A stretch of DNA of 6,035 nt from an uncultured Veillonella sp. (GTDB taxonomy: Bacteria; Bacillota; Negativicutes; Veillonellales; Veillonellaceae): positions 1-6,035 of the forward strand of contig URPT01000101.1 of the NCBI GenBank assembly GCA_900549845.1, read 5' to 3'. Within the stretch, counting starts at the first letter, position 1. Each line of letters begins with the position of its first letter. This document shows, in pieces, positions 4,908-6,035 of this stretch. The notes below the pieces were generated by a model that worked only from the letters and a program-made list of their open reading frames with translations, searched no databases and was not told where the DNA came from. The translations under genes were made by a program, and so were the position numbers.

Positions 4908-6035
4908 TTATTTTTTGTTTTTAGCAGCTTTCGCACGTGCGTTACGATCAAGGATTGTTTTACGCATACGAATGCTTTCAGGTGTTACTTCAACGAGTTC
5001 GTCGTCATTGATCCACTCAAGAGCTTGTTCCAAGGAGAAGATACGAGGTGGAGTCAAGCGAACTGCTTCGTCAGAGGAGCTGGAACGCATGTTAGTAACG
5101 TGTTTTTTCTTACATGGGTTAACATCCATATCAAGTTCACGAGTGTTTTCACCGATAACTTGGCCTGCGTACACGTCTTGGTTAGGACCAACGAACAATG
5201 TACCGCGGTCTTGAACAGAGTTCAAACCATATGGTGTAGTTTCGCCATTTTCGAATGCTACCAAGGCACCGCGTGTACGGGAAGGAATTTCGCCTTTGTA
5301 TGGTGCATAACCATGGAATACATGGTTCATAATACCATTACCTTTTGTAGCTGTTAAGAATTGTGCACGGAAACCGATCAAACCACGCGCAGGAATTACG
5401 AATTCCATACGAAGGTAACCAGCTAACTCAACCATGTTAGTCAATTCAGCTTTACGTTGGCCAAGATTTTCCATTACAGTACCCATGAATTCTTGAGGTA
5501 CGTCGATAGTCAATGCTTCTAATGGTTCGCACAATTTGTCGTTAATAGTTTTGAAAATTACGCGAGGTTTACCTACTTGTAATTCATAGCCTTCACGACG
5601 CATAGTTTCAATCAATACAGCCAAGTGTAATTCGCCACGGCCAGATACTTTGAAAGCATCTGCAGAATCAGTTTCTTCTACCTTCATAGAAACGTTAGTT
5701 TCTACTTCGCGGAACAAACGATCGCGCAAGTGACGGGATGTAACGAATTCACCTTCGCGGCCAGCGAATGGAGAGTTGTTTACGGAGAATACCATGGACA
5801 ATGTTGGTTCGTCGATGGAGATGGATGGCAATGCTTCAGGATTTTCAGCATCTGCTACAGTTTCGCCGATATTGATATCGTCGATACCAGCGAACGCAAT
5901 GATATCACCCATTTCAGCTTCGTCAGTTTCAACACGGTTCAAGCCATTGTATGTATATACACGACCGATTTTCGCTTTACGAGTGCTTTCACCAGTCATG
6001 ATAGCCACTTGTTGGTTAGGTTTCATTTTACCGCG
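4908..6035 (-). CDS. typA: Translational GTPase TypA/BipA, C-terminal part (5' end outside window)
   Basis: Ribosome-binding GTPase of the EF-G/LepA superfamily, involved in ribosome assembly and stress or low-temperature growth. Only the last ~375 of roughly 610 codons are in the window; the GTP-binding domain lies beyond the right edge. The frame stays open to the edge (codons for Arg-Gly-Lys precede the first Met), so the Met at 6026 is internal. Numbering the visible residues from 1 at 6035, the end of beta-barrel domain II (RGKMKPNQQV onwards) comes first. An EF-G-like domain III follows with SGRGELHLAVLIETMRREGY at about 131-150, then domain V with ARGLIGFRAQFLTATKGNG around 216-234. 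The TypA-specific C-terminal domain comes last, with CKKKHVTNMRSSSSDEAVRL around 305-324 and DDELVEVTPESIRMRK around 342-357. The C-terminus is a Lys/Ala-rich tail that may contact rRNA. No frameshift or missing conserved segment is visible. A strong terminator follows the stop. Confidence 0.96.
   Translation of the reverse strand, partial: RGKMKPNQQVAIMTGESTRKAKIGRVYTYNGLNRVETDEAEMGDIIAFAGIDDINIGETVADAENPEALPSISIDEPTLSMVFSVNNSPFAGREGEFVTSRHLRDRLFREVETNVSMKVEETDSADAFKVSGRGELHLAVLIETMRREGYELQVGKPRVIFKTINDKLCEPLEALTIDVPQEFMGTVMENLGQRKAELTNMVELAGYLRMEFVIPARGLIGFRAQFLTATKGNGIMNHVFHGYAPYKGEIPSRTRGALVAFENGETTPYGLNSVQDRGTLFVGPNQDVYAGQVIGENTRELDMDVNPCKKKHVTNMRSSSSDEAVRLTPPRIFSLEQALEWINDDELVEVTPESIRMRKTILDRNARAKAAKNKK

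Noticed and set aside
4747..5214. 155-codon open frame on the plus strand running through the typA terminator and the end of typA
   Set aside because: It is antisense to the well-conserved typA coding region and crosses its terminator. Its translation is rich in Ser, Phe and Arg with no recognisable domain, and no Shine-Dalgarno sequence precedes it.
5025..5357. 110-codon open frame on the plus strand inside typA
   Set aside because: It lies wholly opposite a conserved part of TypA, and its cysteine-rich, low-conservation translation looks like a reading-frame shadow.

Overview
The window most likely comes from a Negativicutes bacterium, Veillonella or a close relative. It has about 40% GC, strong AGGAGG-type ribosome binding sites and compact intrinsic terminators, as in Firmicutes. 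It also encodes a classical outer-membrane autotransporter with a signal peptide, a C-terminal beta-barrel and a terminal phenylalanine, so the cell must have an outer membrane. The genus is inferred from this combination and from the style of the proteins; no database search was possible.

Every gene lies on the minus strand, so transcription runs from the right edge to the left. From right to left: (1) the C-terminal ~375 codons of the ribosome-associated translational GTPase TypA/BipA, which runs off the right edge and ends at a strong terminator; (2) a ~240-bp intergenic region with a promoter and two palindromic candidate operators; (3) a secreted DUF4198 protein, probably a periplasmic metal (nickel/cobalt) uptake component, with its own terminator; (4) a short intergenic region with a 30-bp hyphenated palindrome that coincides with a possible promoter; (5) a 748-residue monomeric autotransporter with its own terminator; (6) a probable two-gene operon of an iron-sulfur flavoprotein followed 33-36 bp later by a low-molecular-weight protein tyrosine phosphatase, closed by a terminator; (7) a tRNA-Arg(CCG) cut by the left edge.

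Four intrinsic terminators divide the window into independent units: typA, the DUF4198 gene, the autotransporter gene, the flavoprotein-phosphatase pair and the tRNA. The DUF4198 protein and the autotransporter are both cell-envelope proteins with their own control regions. The flavoprotein and the phosphatase share a transcript, and both carry redox-sensitive cysteines. Two start codons are better placed by Shine-Dalgarno spacing than by the longest open frame: the DUF4198 protein at 4646 and the phosphatase at 642.

I found no CRISPR array, insertion sequence, prophage or recognisable new multi-gene system. The observations most worth a second look are the possible self-cleavage asparagine at the passenger/barrel junction of the autotransporter, the palindrome over its promoter, and the Fur-like palindrome cluster upstream of the DUF4198 gene.
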